From: Sclerurus mexicanus
Taxonomy: Eukaryota > Chordata > Aves > Passeriformes > Furnariidae
Direction: 5' to 3'
Length of the DNA stretch: 64,000 bases
Assembly (NCBI GenBank): GCA_013396755.1
Contig: VWZF01005682.1
Span: 368,050-432,049 of the forward strand
Part shown: one piece after another, positions 49,911 through 62,200 of the stretch
How positions within the stretch are numbered: position 1 is the stretch's first letter
Layout of the letters: every line of letters begins with the position of its first letter
Translations under genes and position numbers: made by a program
Notes under the pieces: generated by a model
Database searches by the model: none
Seen by the model: the letters and a program-made list of their open reading frames with translations, nothing else
Told to the model about the DNA's origin: nothing

Positions 49911-52900
49911 TTTATTTCACGCTCTGCCCTACCACAGCAGTGCCGCTGGCTGTACTGGGTGGGATAGCAGGTGTAAAGCTGGTGCTTCTTCGTGCAAACT
50001 GGGTCCAGCTGAGCCGAACCTCTTCAATATAATTACTTTGAGAAATAGGCCCGCAGTCCTGATTTGAGCAAGCCCCGTTTGATCAAGTGTGATAGAAACC
50101 TTGTCTGGGTAAAAAGTCTTTTGAGAGTGACTTAGAAATACGGGATAGGAGAGCAGCTGGAGAGGGTGGGGATGGGATACTGAAGTGGAGGCAGTTTCAG
50201 CATCTCCAATAGCTGAAAATGTTCTCTTGAGGTTGCATTTAGGGGCTGATGAGTAGTCTGCATCTGTTATATGAACAATGACCACCCAGAAGAGTTTTCT
50301 CTGTCAAAAAATGGTTAGTTGATACATTCAGTCTTAGTATTTATTTTTTAAAATCATTTTTGTCCACAGAGTCCCATTAAAGTCAACTTCTTTATAGGTG
50401 TAATAGTTCTGAAAATTTCTGAAGGGCATTTCCTTTGCCTTCCTATGGAAATGAAGAAGCTGGTTTGCATGTTGCAGATGACTCTGCTGTTTGTGTGCTG
50501 CCTGCAAGGTTAACGTTTCCCTACCATGCTGGCAGCAATCAATTCCCCTCTCTTTTCTCTACTTCTCCTCTTCCTTTGCACCTACATCACTGCGTAAAGT
50601 GAGTGAAATAGGCTGAGGGAAAAATTTGGATGTCTTTCCTCAAAAGAAGCTGCAGAAATGAAATTAAAGGTATGGTTGCAACATGCATAATAGATGCCAG
50701 AGGGGAATTATTTATGTAACACACCAAAGCATTTACTTTTTTCTTTTTTTTTAATGTAATCATCATTCAAGAATCAATACAGTGTCCGAGTGATTTATTT
50801 TGTCATTGGCTGTTGTGCTTAGCCGTGTGAAATTCAAAGCAAAACGTCACGATAAACAAATACATGTTACCTGTGTGCAATGTGGAACTGCAGCTCTCCC
50901 CTGTTAGGTGGTGAGCTGTTTTGGGCAGGACTGCTGGTGTCACTGTCTTTGCAATGGTTGTGTCTGCATCATGGTGCAGCCCCCCACTGCGTGGTGCCTA
51001 GGGCTGGTGGGACACCCTACTGCCTGCTCTGGCACCCCTTTCTGTGGGAGGTAGAAGGAGGGTGTTTGTGCTTGTCTTTGCGTTTGAAGTTAGGGTACAG
51101 CCAGGGTGAGCATCCAAACCTGGGAGCATGGGCATGCTCCCAAGTCCCTTGGTCAGATATAGGCATATGGCCTGAAGATGACTCCCTGAGGAAGGCTAGG
51201 AGAATATCTGAAGGACACCAGAATTTGCCTACTGAAACATTTTCCATGTGTTCCTGCCTCTGGCCAGGTCCTGCAGAGTACCCACTGGCAGGGGCAATAG
51301 GGGAAGCCTTTCCTGTAGTGCCATCTCATGGCTCTGTAGCAGGGTCTGAGTTCTGTATGGACCAGAGCTAAGGGAGTATGTGGATCCCAGACTGAAAACT
51401 CTACTCATCAAATACTTAGGCTTGTGATTTAGGCTTCCTCTCCTGAGGAAGTTTTGCATCCTGTATTTTACAAGGAGGATGAAATTTTTCTCCTACAGGG
51501 ATTCCTGGCAAAACTTTTCGAGGCTTCAGTGGGATTGGGTTTTTTCTCCTTTCAGATGAGAGGAATAAGGTGTCCTTTGTCTTTGCAAGATCAAGACCTG
51601 TCTTTTTTTTTGTTTCAGCATAAAAGAGAGTTACAAGAGCTGTGCTTAAACCACCATCTCACTCAAAGGCTTGTGTGAGTTTTCCCTGGTGGGAAAACAG
51701 CCATTTTCCATTTTCTGTTCCAGACCCTTCCCACAGTGATGGCAAAGGGGGTCCTGACAGCAGCTGGATGGTGTGACAAGACACATGGGAGGGTCTGTAG
51801 CCGAGGTCCCCAACAGTGTCGGCCATTGATCTCCATTAGAGATCTGTCTTGGGTTACTGGTGGGATGATTTTTCTATCAGCTCCTTCCAAAGTAACCACC
51901 TGTATTCCTTTAACAATTGTTAAGATGTACTAATTGTAAGTGAGGCCAGCAATAGTGTCATTCCAGCAATGGAGTATGCTACACACATTATTCCTGATTT
52001 AGAAAACAAGATGAAACTCAGATGAGACTTCCTTTACCCCACTACCACATCATGCAGTGCTTCCTCACCATTAATTTCTCCCTCACAACTATTCTGTGAT
52101 TCTGTGTTTCTTTGATCCCATGACCATCTCTGTAGCAGACCTGCAATTCCTGAATTTTCCTATGCGCAACACACACTTCAGGTAGCCCTTGCTAACAAAA
52201 TAAGTCTCCAGAAAACTCGTGCCCTCTCATAATCTGTACAAAATCAGGGAAAGGAGCAGTGAGGAACCATAGACACATTTTTCTGGGAGTACATGCTGGG
52301 AGATCAAAGGGAGGAACTCAGAGCCAGACATCTTTTGCTCCTTTGTATGGACACGTGTAACCTGTACTACTGCTAAATAACCAAACTTATTTATTTATGT
52401 ATTTATATATTTTACGGATGACCTGCAGGTTTTTCTCAGGCAAATACAATCATTCATCAGAATTTAGTCTCTTGCTTGTTAATAGAGAATCCACGTTTCA
52501 GTTTTGAGGGATGGATGAAATAAGTGTGAGTTTTAACAGTGTGGGTTACTGAAATGAAATGAATTTCATCAAGAAGAAGCTAGGACCATGCTGCTGGTCC
52601 TCATACTGACCTTTAGGATTGTCAGTGTAGGGAGCACACAACTGGAAGATTCACAAATTGGTAACAGCATTACAAGTTGGACCTGAGGGATAGATTTCTA
52701 AATTGATAATGGACTCTGCGAAGAAAATATTTACTTCTTTTCTGTCAGTATTTTGGTTTTGTTCAGAGAGAGCCTTTTGCTGCCTGTGGGCAGAGCTCCT
52801 GACCCAGCAATCTCTTGAGAGCCCTGAAGTTGGTTCCACTGCATGAAGACTTAAAAGTCTGAGTTGGATGTTCAGTGTTAGGGAGGGGAATATTCCCCAT

Positions 52901-55900
52901 GTAAATGTCTGCAGTCTGTAAGCTTCCTCTTTTCCTTTCTCTCTTACCTAGTGACCTGAACCTTAGTATTTACAGTGCACTCATTTCCTTCTCACTTACA
53001 GGAAGACCACTAGTCCCTTTATGTCTTATGGGAAGAAAGCAGCTCACTTAATCAGCATTTTGAATAAGCCTAATTTTTTTTTTCAATTTACCTTAGTCAT
53101 ATTTAATCTGTTTAGGTTGTGATCATCCTTGTACTTCTTTTTCCTAGAGTTTTACTCTGAGTCAATATTTAACATATTTCCCTATTTTAAAATTTATGTA
53201 TTTTTCTGGTTTTCATTATTGAACCTTCAATATTTACTCTTCCTTTCCTGTTGTAATATTTTAGCACTACTAGACTTGTAACAGATTGTGAATGTATGCC
53301 CTTGACTACTACTGTTTCAGGAAGCCACTGAAGTTGTTTTGCAGGGTTTTTTCATTAAAGAAGATCTCAGAAGAAAGTCAACACATTTCATTTTGCTCTT
53401 GCAAGCCCTTTTCAAGCAGCAAGTGGACTGTTTTATCTGTGAAGTCTCATACATATGAGCTAAGGAAAGTTTCCTGCCTTGTAGCATTGAATTTTAATGC
53501 AACCTATTGAGTATGAGGTTTGGGAGCTCCAGAGTTCCCACTCAACCAACATATACACAGTCTTCTCAACCTGTTTAAACTGTGTGCCACAAGATGGAAA
53601 AGCATGGTTAAAACTGTAGTGTCAGAGTATTTGGGACAGCAGTGTGGCAGCACATGCCATTTATATCACACTTAAATCTGAAAGTCAAAAAGCTTTTGGA
53701 AAAGGTCAGCATCATTCTGGAACTGATTTCCCGAAAGCTAAAGCACTACAAATGCAGTGGTAAAAAACATTTGTTTCAGAGAACTGGGTACTTTACAAAA
53801 TGTTTTTGTTCATCTAGAGCAGAAGTAGCCATATTTCTTATAATGGAATTTCTTTCCTCATTATAGTTCCTGTCACCATGCTGTTTTGTTGCCTAACCTT
53901 GAAAGCAGTTTTGTTAACGTTTTACAAATGCTTGTTGCCATGTTGGGATTGAATTGCCTATCCCTCTCAGGGCAGAAAAATAAACCAAAAAAGTTTCATT
54001 TTCTTGAGTGTACTGGTAAAAGGGAGCCAGTGTGCTGGGTAAGAGAGGAATTGAGTGGGAGAAAAAAAATCTGGGAAAAAAAAGCTGGTTACTGCAGGTT
54101 TTTTTTTTTGCTTTTTAATAGTTTTATATGGTCATCATGTTAGATAACAAGGAAACAAACCCCAGTGTCTGCTCTTAAGCAGAAGTCTCAAGTGGAATCA
54201 CTGAAGATATACCTAAAAATAGTGTTGTCAAAGGCAACTTCTTTGTTTCATGATTGTGTGCAGAAACATGAGAACATTCCCTGATTTTTATGTAGAAAAG
54301 TTTCTGAATGATTGAGTCCAGGAAGTTGTCTATATAGTTTTTCTTTTGCTTGTGGGAAGAAGTCCAAAGATGAGATTTCAGTTTATCTTACAGACAAATG
54401 CTTCTTTGCATTTACAAGAATATAAATAACTTATGCCATAAATCAAAATCTTAACAAACAATACATCTTTTACTCTACTTTTAAATTCAAAAGCATCTGT
54501 ACCAAGCATCATCAAATTTTTCTAGCATTTTTGCCCTGTTGTTTTCTATACAGTCCTTGCTTGCCTGACATTCTGTCAAGAGATGATTTTTCTCTTCTTC
54601 CTCTCCCCATATGTTTTGCTGCCTTTATGTACAGGTGGGTGTCATGACTTTGCTGTTCAGTTTTTTCACGTGTGTATCCAGGTCAGAGTCTTCCAAGTAA
54701 AACTCAGATTTCAGAATACCCAGTTAAAGACATCCAAGCATTCTAGAATGTCAGAGTTCACCCAGTTCTGCTCAGAGTTAGAGAAAACAGCAGAGGAACA
54801 GAACATAAGTAGAAATAGATTGAATTACATTTTCTGGTGCAGTGAGGTCATTTGCATGTTAGTGACTTGATCAGCTTGTCTTTAATGAGCACTGTTAGTC
54901 AGAACTGTGATTAACACAGGAAGTGTGAGCAGGGACATGCAATGAGCAGCATCAGTTCATTTATTCTTGCCTATGAATTAAAATGTCACAGATGATGTAT
55001 TCTTAAAAGAACCCTCAGTATCTCCTAACATCTCTATTCTTGCATCCAGCTCATCAGGAGAGGTCCTCACTAACTTACAGCTCTGTTGTAAGGCCAGGGA
55101 GAAAAACTCCTAGTTTGGGTGGGCTCCTCGTGCTCAAAAGGCCAAGAATTCGAGGGAAGCATCCCCCTCACCACGTACCCAAACGCCTTGTCAAAGTGGC
55201 TGGTGGGGTTGCCCCTGTAAAGAAGTCATCTCTGAGTGTGGGAACAGACTCCCCTGTGCCTGGTGGGGGATACCTGAGATGCCATCAATTGATAAGCCTG
55301 GGGGCATCTGCTGCCTATGAAATGCTGCAGTAATAACATAGATTCACGTGGGTAGATGGTGCCAGGGGACAATGGGGCAGAAAAAGAAACACCATTCTAC
55401 TCTCTTCGTGCTGAGGTGGGGTTGTTGGCCACTGAAGGTCTCCCATGCTCATGAAAGAGTGTGTCTCAGAACTATCATCAACAACAAACTCTTCAGAAAG
55501 AAGCTGGTGCACAGGATCTTAGTAAATGCACAGTGATTTCTTTCTCATTCATGAGTCAACATCTCTTGTACTCATTGCTGGAACATACCCTTAGGCGTAG
55601 AGTAGCTGTAGCATCACGGTTCACATGGCAGCTGTCCTCATGTGCCATGGCCAGAAATACTCTTGCCAAAGGTGTCCCTGGGCTTTAAGCAGAGAAAGCC
55701 CACGGTGCTGAAATCTCACTGGAAAAGGGAAGTACTTTTAAAATGAAAGGTAACAACTCCTCAGCAATGGAGGAAACAGAGATTACAACATACAGCTGAA
55801 ACTACTGTGGAAATGTAAACAGGATGAACTAATCTTTGCAAAGGCACTCATAAACCTTTATTTAATTGTGATTTGCAAGCCAGATTCTGCATGGTGCGAT

Positions 55901-58861
55901 TGAGGATGCAATACAGTATCAGTGTGCTGTACAGGAGCATGGTGGGTCTTACTTCTCCGAGAAAGCAATCAGGAGAAGGTTGGTTTGTGGGGGATTGTTG
56001 CAGGCCATCAGAGCCACCCCGCAGTTTTTCTTTCTCTTCCTCTTGTAGTTGCAGGAGCAGCTCATGTGTATAGGAGGGAGGGAAATGAGGCCAATTGGTG
56101 GAATTTTCTTCTGTGTGAGCTGGCTCTGCTATAGTTTGTTTGTCCAGTGTTTCTGACAGCTAAAATGGCTATTTCGTTACACACTACTCAGTCATGTAAT
56201 ATGTAATGCTGTGAAGAGCTGAAGAACACGTTTAGTTAAACCTGAAACTTAGATACTTTCCACAGTAATACTTAGAAAAGGTTTAAAGTTATTGTTGTGT
56301 CAGAAACTCATTGCTACTCATGTGAAGCTCATAACTCATCATGTGGGAAAAGACACAGAAATGCCTGAAAGAGCATTAAATGAGCAAAAGTGAGTTTAAC
56401 CAGCAGCAGACTGCTCCTGCCACTCTTGACACTGAACCCTTTCCCTTGAGCTGTTTGATGGTTTGTGCTAGTATTTTATCTCAGCCTTATTTCACCTTTT
56501 CTGTGTGCCTGACCCTCAGCCCTGGCTAACAAAGGGAATTGAAAAAACACCTGAGGATCCTCCTTCCTTCTCCCTCACCCTTTGCAGCTCCCTGAATGAT
56601 GGGGGTAGAGCAAACCATCCTTTTGTCTATTATGTCTGGTTTGTCTTACCTCTCTCTGAGTGCAACACCTTTGGGGAAGCTTTCTTTCTTCTCGTCTGTC
56701 TTGCTTCAATTCCTGGAACCACAGTGCCTGGAAGGTCCAAGAAACTTTTGTAGAAGCCAGACCTAGGAAAAAAGAAGACACAAAGATATGAAGGAAGAAA
56801 AGCTGAGCATCCAGGAGCATTCTGGAAAAAAAAAAATTTCTTAGCTGCATTACACATTCCTTTGTTCAAACTTGAGGTGCGGGGAAGAATGGTTTCTGGC
56901 CAGCACTTCACAGTGACTGAGACCATTTTCATCTTTGAGCAGCAATGTGGCTTTTTGTATCTGATCCCAAGTTTTGGGATGGACTCTATAGGCAGTCTGT
57001 ACATACTGCCCATGGCAGCACTTACCAGGTGCTTCAGTGCAAACATGCCCAGAAGAATAGGACTGGCAGCCCCAGGGTGGAGATGTAGATACTCCTGCCT
57101 GTGGAGACCTATGAGGACTTCAAATTCAGCCTCTTCAGCTCAGTCCTCACATCCGTGGAGCGTGCAAAATGCTCCTGGCACTGCAGGATGTTGGAGCTGT
57201 GGAAGGAAGTAATCTCATACAATGTCAAAAAATCCTACTGAAGTAATCTCATACAACGTCAAAAAATCCTACTGCTCAGATGTTAATCCTCATGCCTGTC
57301 CCTCTTCTGCGCACCCTCAGTTAACCTGAATGGGCTATTCAGAGGAGACCAAAGCAGAGAATATGCTTCCATGAGTGGCTCTCAGCTGTTTGGGAAGCTG
57401 GCCTGATTACATCCCTCTCCTGTCCATGGATCAGCAGCTTTCCCTGTTCCCACCTGCTGCCACAGGACAGGCTCTAGTTCACTGGCACAATCCCAGCCCA
57501 AGGCTCCCTGCTTGCTCATGTCTTGTCCTTGGCACAGCTTCATCTGCCTGGCCAGGGAGAGGGACAGTGAGGCTGCTGGCTGTGCCTCAGTTGTTCACAC
57601 AGGCCAGTTGCCTGCTTACAGGTCACAACATAAGCTGATCAGTGGTGTCATCTGCGGAGGTTTCCTTCGTCTTGAACGCATTCCAGGGTCTAAGTCCCTG
57701 CTGTTTGGGAACAGCTGAACTCAGAGTTCATGGAGTTTGCCATTCATTGCATGAAACATTGATAAATATCCAAGAAGGGGCTAAGCGAAATCTGCCAGGA
57801 TCATCTCTAAAGCCATACTGCTCATTGGCTCAGCTGTACAACGAGTGATGGAAACTGCACAGCAACGCCAGCTGGGAGCAGGGCTAGTGTCACTGTCCCT
57901 TTTGGGGTTTTGGTTTAGGTGATGGGTTCTGTGCACTTGTGGACTTCATTGCTGACTTGGGGGTGACCTGCAAAGATGCCTTGGTCTGTGCAGAATGCAG
58001 GGCTGAATAGGGCATCTGTGGGAGCAAACTCATGCCACCTGATACACATCTGACACTTCACTGTTGGTACGTTCAAGGGGTCGATCTTCCATCTCTCTGT
58101 GCTCACTCAAAAGTCTTTCATTTTTAGCAGTGAGAAAAATTTAAGCCTGTTTTTCACAGCATGTCTTCTGTGGGATTTCTAACTTAACTCCTATTCCAAT
58201 ATTGACGGTCTTCTTGACTATATTTTAGTCAGGTGCTAAATATGTTGTTTGCTAAAACTTGTTCAGGCTGCCTCAAACTTTTGCTCAGGTGTATCTTGGC
58301 CACCATTATGGTCAAAGCCCAGATACCGCTTTATAGACACTTTGAGAACAGGAAAATGCCTTTGGGTGAACACTCTTCAGTTGCCTTGCAGGGTGTATTG
58401 ACTTCTCTTCTAGCCTTATCTCAGCTGAGCTGCCAAGAGTTATCAACGCTAGCCAGTAGGAGAGGAAGGTGTTTGACCAGCAAGATGAAAAAAACCCAAA
58501 ACCAAAATGCAAGGGAAAGCTTGGTTTTACTTAATTGAGATAAGCAGTGCTGATAGTGAAAACATGAAGGAATGATAACTGCGTTTTTGTGGGGTCAGTT
58601 GTAACCAATGTTTGTGATTGACAGCAGCAGAGAGGAGCAGAAATGTCTCCCTCTTCCCAAGCTTTTTCCTCTCATATTTGTTAGTTTATATGTGTCATGG
58701 AAGAGATTAATCCTAAATGCAAGCTCTGACTCAGAGCTTTTCTTAATCACTGTATAAAAACATTACTGAGACTAGATTTTTTCGCATTCCTTTTCCAAAA
58801 ATAGAGATGTAACAGGTAAGAGTTTGTTGGATTCATGACCTTTGAGAGAAGCTTGACCTCA
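49911..58861. other. Non-coding DNA after the CpG island (possible first intron)
   Basis: No exon is supported. I looked for a plastin-type EF-hand first coding exon and did not see one. The open frames at 50880-51371 and 55040-55333 have no motif. A possibly decayed coding-like stretch and a 34-bp tandem duplication lie at 57023-57310. Confidence 0.5.
57207..57274. repeat. 34-bp tandem duplication
   Basis: Two adjacent 34-bp copies (57207-57240 and 57241-57274) begin AAGTAATCTCATACAA and end AAAAATCCTACTG. They differ at one base (ATGTC versus ACGTC). Confidence 0.97.
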
Positions 58862-59216
58862 AATCATAGAATCACGGAATCATTTATGTTGAAAAAGACC
58901 CTTAAAATAACACTAAGTCCAACAGTAAACAAAGCACTGTCAATTCCACCACTAAACCATATTGCAAAGCCACATCTACACTTCTTTTAAATACCTCCAG
59001 ACGTGGTGTCTCAGCCACTTCCCTGGGCAGCCTGTTCCAGTGCTTGACAACCCTTTGGTGGAAGAAATTTTCCCTCACATCCAATCTAAACCTCCCCTGG
59101 CACAACCTGAGGCCATTTCCTCTTGTTCTGTTGGATGCTACTTCTGAGAAGAGATTGACCCTAACCTGGCTACAACATCCTTTCAGGGAACTGTAGAGAA
59201 ATACCTCCTGTGTTTG
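58862..59216 (-). mobile_element. CR1 LINE 3' fragment, antisense
   Basis: On the + strand it begins with the reverse-complemented tail ATCATAGAATCACGGAATC. It then runs through TCAGCCACTTCCCTGGGCAG and TTTTCCCTCACATCCAATCT to GAGAAGAGATTGACCC. The minus-strand translation includes FRLDVRENFF and VVKHWNRLPREV, the C-terminal end of the CR1 reverse transcriptase protein. It is 5'-truncated, as most bird CR1 copies are. Confidence 0.93.
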
Positions 59217-62200
59217 ATTTCTATTCTAATGTCTCCACCAGATAAAACCCATGAAATCTTTTTTTTTGTCTCCCTGCAGCTTTGGTTGATGCAGGACATG
59301 TTCCTTCTGAGCGAAAGCTTGACACCCAACCCAGGGCACAGACAACCTAGTGCTGGCTTTCATTCTTCACCTGCAGGAAGGTGACAGGTCCCCCTGATGC
59401 AGCTCCAGAAGAAGGCCTGGCTCTGTAAAGACAACCATGGGAAGGCTGGAAACAAAACCCCCTAAGTGTGGAGGAAAATGTTTTTAGGGTTTTTTTTTTT
59501 TTCAGATGTGCTGTAGAAACTCAGCAAGTTCCTCCTGGGGGATGCAAACTTCCCCTCCTGAGAGGGAACTAATAGCCACTTGTAAGGGTTTCTGAGCAGC
59601 AGTTTCTGTGCCAAATTTTGGCCCATTGAGCCCCAGGCTTGGAAAATGCACACAAGATGCTGCAAAACAGAAGTGGGGGTTCTGAGCTGAATACCCTTAG
59701 AAATATTATGAAGAATGCTGGCTCCAATGCTGGAGAGCAAGAAAGCAGAAACTGCTAGGGTAGGAGTATGGGAGTGAGAAAATGACAAGAGGTGGATGGA
59801 GAAGGAGAAAAACTAAAAATGAAAACATGCAAAGGGAACATGAGACAATAAAAGGAAACATGCCAAAGAAAGAGGAAGAGATACAGGAGTATAGATTATT
59901 TAAAAAATGAGTGGAAAAAAGAAGAAAACTAAGTTAAAGGTGGAGCAGACAGCCCAGGATGTAAATTTCCAACATTTAAAAACATACAAAATCAAAATAT
60001 AACAATAGAGTATTCAAGAAGCCATATATGCAAGTGAGCCTATGTGCACATGGCATTTTGTTCAGTCCTATGGGTGTTTGTGTGCAAATTTTCATCTGGA
60101 TCCGAATGAAATGGAATCATTCCTTTCTTGGCAAAAAGCTGACTGTTGTTCAGGAGAGCAGTTTCATCTATAATAGTGGGGTTTTTTTTTCCAGCCATGG
60201 TTTGCAGCAGAACACAGCTACTTGAAATTCTGGTAGTGGCTTGTCAGTGCCTGGGCTCCCAGCAGAACAGCTTGGTCTTTGCCATGGCAGTCGCCCTGGG
60301 CATGCTGTGGAGCTCTGTGCCCACGTAGCAGCCGGGGAGGGGGCCTGGGGAAGCCTGTTTTCCTACCATGTCAAAGCTACCTACTGTTCACTCACCGAAA
60401 ATTGAGTGAGATTGAGGTTGAAAGTGTATGAGAAGGCTGGTTAACTGTGAGACAGCTTCTGCCAGATCCGGATTCTCAAAAATCAGTACTTTGTTGCCTC
60501 CCAGTTTTGTGAAAATAGCTAACATAATAAGTATGATCAAAAAGAAAATTTTTTCCACCTCTTTCTCCATGCTTTTTACTCCTGTAAGCCTCTGGCTTGC
60601 TGACAGACCAAAGTCATGGTTTCATACTTTTCCTCTGTGAATGACACTTCTAGACCCATAACTGTCTGGAAACAGGTTTGTCAGCCAGGGGAGTCACTGC
60701 CAGTCTCTGCTGGAGACGTGGGATATGCACACTTTTGAGGGAGAGCCAGTGGCATGCGCCCTTCTCCCACTGCAGCCAGACCTGGGGGTTAACAGTGGCA
60801 AGGGTTCTCCAACCTCTTCTTGTCACTTTCCCACTAAGTAAAACCTAAGATTAGCTCATGCACTGTTATTAATATTTCACTAGTACTACCCATTGCAGCA
60901 AATGGATGGTTTTGATCAATAATTCATAGCTAGGTGTAGCCTATTAAATTTGAAGTGGGGTATACACTTTCCTGTTATTTATTTATCATTGCTTTCATTT
61001 TACAGGGGTTTTTTTCCCCTGTTATTTCATTTTTCACTTGCTTAAATGCCTCTCCTTCAAAGTTCAGGCTCCTTGCAGGAAATTAATCTTGTTTCTTCTG
61101 ACTTTTAAGTAAGGTTAAGCTCTCTGCGAGGGCCTGAGATTGAACCATAAGGAAAACTTACAGACCCACTCAGCCACTTCAGTGAAGATCTCTTTGAAAC
61201 AAACGACTTGGGGAACTTGGTCTGACAGCTCAAAGTTAATCCGTGGCCTCAGAGCTGTCTGCTTTTTGTTTCAGAGGGATATTTGGCTACTTTTGCTGAG
61301 AGAACAACCTGCTCCAAGAGCAGCAATCAGTCATTGCCCTGTCTCCTCTGCCAGTGGGCACTGATCTCTTGAAGCCCCCTGCACACAGGTTTTGGGGAGT
61401 TTAAATCTTTCTGGGCTGGTAGCAGGTTGTATCCCCTCATTAGGAGTGGTCCTTTGCTTTGTGGAAACAGTCTACTCACGGCTTATTTGATCTCTGTGGC
61501 TCATCTTGATTCACAGATAGTCAGGTTGTAGTGAAACGGGAAGAAGTATTTCCTTAGAAGACTCTAAGACAGGTTTCAGGGTTTAGGGTTTGGAAACTGA
61601 AAGCTGCACAAGCATGTAAAATCATGAAGCAGTCCCACAGCCTAGGTTTAACAGGACATTATCCTCCTGGTTGTTCCTGTGCCCAGATCCAGGGGCGAGG
61701 GTGAGGTTTGGAGAGCTGCTGCTTCTGAGAATTAACTCACTAAAACTTTTCAGTATGACAGAACTTCTTTCTATGTTCTTCTACCTCCCTACATGTGAGC
61801 ATACAAGCCCAGATGTCCATCCTTGCCCAAGTGCAAATGTCTTGTCCTAGGCTGCAACATTTGCTGTGTGGCAGAGGTTTCCGTGCACTCATACCTGTGC
61901 AGCCATGGGCCATCACCCTCCACTCTACCTTCTGTCTCCTCCTCTGCATGCAGCAGCTGTGCAGGGTTCCACCGAGAATGGCAGTGCAAGAGGTCATGGG
62001 GGGTTGGTGGAACCTGGCATGGAGTGTGGTGGTTGCATGGGCATTGGAGACCACATTTCTCAGGGAGGGAGGGAGGGTACGGTGGCAGACTCCAGCTGGA
62101 GGAGAAGTCCTGGCAGGGGTAGGTCTGCCCCACTCCTTCCTGCGTGAACAGATTTAGACAAAGAGTGAGATGGTCTTGTTGCACCAACATATATTTCATG

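Noticed and set aside
52085..52110. CR1-like tail (ATTCTGTGATTCTGTG)
   Set aside because: The sequence upstream of the tail does not resemble a CR1 3' region, so the short match alone is not enough.
61570..61595. Telomere-like GGGTTTAGGGTTTGG
   Set aside because: Only about two imperfect units, and not the vertebrate TTAGGG repeat.
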